Below are positions 62,601-64,000 of a stretch of 64,000 bases of DNA, in pieces (positions within the stretch are counted from its first letter, which is position 1; each line of letters starts with the position of its first letter). The notes below the pieces were generated by a model. The model did not search any database, had not been told where the DNA came from, and worked only from the letters and a program-made list of their open reading frames with translations. The stretch is from Phialocephala subalpina (Eukaryota > Ascomycota > Leotiomycetes > Helotiales > Mollisiaceae), in contig FJOG01000066.1 of NCBI GenBank assembly GCA_900073065.1, positions 149,716-213,715 of the forward strand. Reading direction: 5' to 3'. Made by a program: the position numbers and the translations under genes.

Positions 62601-64000
62601 GTTCGTGTTTAACGAGTGTTATATGCTATTGGATAGCACGGCCGAGTTCCGGCCCAAGATGCGGCAATTAGGCGAGTTGATGGAAAGGGGAGTGTAAATG
62701 GTGTATTTGATGGTAATGTTGCTACTATATGCCGAGCTAAAGTTTATAAATATTATGAGGATTAAGGCTGATGATGTTTATATGTTCCGGTCCCTAACTA
62801 GTTGTCTCAACATTGCGTATTCCGTGGTTGAGTATAAGGAGGATGAGTTTAGGAGAGGGGATATTACTGCCGCTTGTAGGTTGGTGGAGCAGAAGTTAGC
62901 GGCCCAAGATGCGGCAATTAGGCGAGTTGATGGAAAGGGGAGTGTAAATGGTGTATTTGATGGTAATGTTGCTACTATATGCCGAGCTAAAGTTTATAAA
63001 TATTATGAGGATTAAGGCTGATGATGTTTATATGTTCCGGTCCCTAACTAGTTGTCTCAACATTGCGTATTCCGTGGTTGAGTATAAGGAGGATGAGTTT
63101 AGGAGAGGGGATATTACTGCCGCTTGTAGGTTGGTGGAGCAGAAGTTAGGAGTTATGGTTAAGAGAGTAATCGAGTTGGTCGAGATGGGAAGAGGAGTGA
63201 AGCTATTATTTTGATGCCCGTTGGAAAGCAAAAGGCATTGCAGAAGTCATATGAGTAAGCATAGCGGCAGGCAGCCACGTTTCATATTGCCATGATGGCA
63301 AAGGAGAAAGAGCGGATTGAGAGGCATAAAGTTGAGCGGTTTGTAAGTGGTGCTAAATGTCGGCGGATTTATTTGGATCACGAGATGGATGGGAGGATTG
63401 ATCGAGTGAAGTGCGAGGACGGGGAGGAGCGTTGTGATGTGTGCCAGGTAAGTGATGCCATGATGGACGAATTGGAAGCCCAGCGGCACGCATATATCCA
63501 AAGGGAGCAAGAGAAGCAAGACCGGTTGATGGATAGTGCTATTAATATCCCATCTAGTAGTATTTGGTTTTGCGGTATCCCTAGCGACGGATTTAATAGT
63601 AGCTATAGTCTATTTCCTAGTTTACCCCCAGCGCATTCCCAGAGTAACACCGTGAGTTTTGATCCGGGGTTTGCGGCAGACCCGATTAGCCCCGGAGAGC
63701 GGGTTGAGTTCCAGTCCCAGTACTACCAGCGGCAGCAGCAGCGGTTGCAAGTTTAGGCACGAAATTAGCAAGAAGGCTATAATGTGTGGGATTTAGAGAA
63801 TCGTTTGGATTAGTGGGTTGGGAAGTGCCCGTTGTGTTACGTTCGGAAGTGTAATAGTCGTCAAGTTGATATCCGGCACGCATTAGATGAGTACGTGGAT
63901 AAGGAGCAAGAATTAGTTGCCAAAGAGGTTAAGGTATTACAGAAGATCCATTTTTAATGGTATGTAAGTTATTACGATTGCGGAGTCGCCTCTACATGAG
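59640..64000 (+). mobile_element. telomere-linked RecQ helicase-like element (family B), RIP-degraded, continues past the window
   Basis: One strand keeps protein sense through many TAG/TAA stops. Order: ATYVSILRVKPAKSRSI at 59670; EPNLWLRRVGWVEYLEAFDQ near 60000-60055; ISGLAVLGMREDDGWLDAED near 60577; QLARWKRLRGVNIHRELE near 62188; Walker A as GTGVKKT near 62338 (a GK changed to KK by G-to-A); IIISPLVSLQEY; DECH box as FNECYML near 62605; and a zinc-binding EDGEERCDVCQ near 63412. This is the layout of fungal TLH/RecQ-family proteins, often subtelomeric. A 250-bp tandem duplication at 62651-63150 further breaks the helicase frame. The right end is not reached. Confidence 0.75.
62651..63150. 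repeat. 250-bp tandem duplication inside the helicase region
   Basis: 62651-62900 and 62901-63150 repeat exactly; both give the same 67-residue translation starting MVYLMVMLLLYAELKF. The period is not a multiple of three, so the duplication shifts the helicase frame. Confidence 0.9.

Noticed and set aside
59129..63150. CRISPR-like interpretation of the regular repeats
   Set aside because: Only two 250-bp direct copies at each site without spacers, in a eukaryotic repeat block.

Overview
This is a filamentous ascomycete (Pezizomycotina) nuclear contig. Genes have short GT-AG introns of about 50-160 bp, typical fungal families are present (2EXR, Peroxidase_2, DUF1993, U3 processome WD40 proteins), and the transposons are riddled with C-to-T/G-to-A changes of the RIP (repeat-induced point mutation) kind. 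An A+T-rich block against gene-rich DNA and a GIY-YIG/C2H2 gene of a type I associate with Leotiomycetes suggest that class. The class is inference, not proof.

Layout. 0-10 kb: a histidine phosphatase lacking its second catalytic His, a 2OG-Fe(II) dioxygenase with a TPR-like tail, and the DEAD-box helicase DED1. DED1 intron 2 is 2.25 kb long and contains a same-strand gene for a GIY-YIG nuclease with two C2H2 fingers. DED1 intron 3 looks like an empty relative of the same intron. 10-22 kb: a repeat-bearing spacer, a Ser/Thr-rich single-pass membrane protein, a short conserved-looking protein, proteasome subunit beta-4 (start codon split by an intron) divergent from RRP9, then SAD1/USP39-like and an NAD-dependent epimerase. 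22-30 kb: accessory DNA with two damaged 2EXR paralogues, a small secreted cysteine-containing protein and a multi-pass membrane protein. 32-40 kb: UTP13, a fungal membrane protein and an MFS sugar transporter. 40-53 kb: a haloperoxidase pseudogene split by a complete RIP-degraded hAT element with an 8-bp target duplication, a frameshifted virginiamycin B lyase-like gene, an APH-family kinase, a nuclear-looking fungal protein and a DUF1993 gene containing an assembly gap.

From about 53.3 kb to the end the sequence is A+T-rich and RIP-mutated. It is a nest of transposon remains: one telomere-linked RecQ helicase-like fragment, an unknown small ORF, a reverse-strand Ty3/gypsy pol fragment, and a second, longer RecQ helicase-like element that runs off the window. 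Two unrelated stretches here are each duplicated in tandem with exactly the same 250-bp period, which suggests an assembly artefact.

The housekeeping genes (DED1, PRE1, RRP9, SAD1, UTP13) read without breaks when spliced. Several accessory genes (two 2EXR, haloperoxidase, Vgb-like) carry frame breaks, so decay is concentrated in dispensable genes. The most unusual object is the intron-nested GIY-YIG gene in DED1. All exon joins were made by eye from splice consensus and frame continuity; no alignment or transcript evidence was available.
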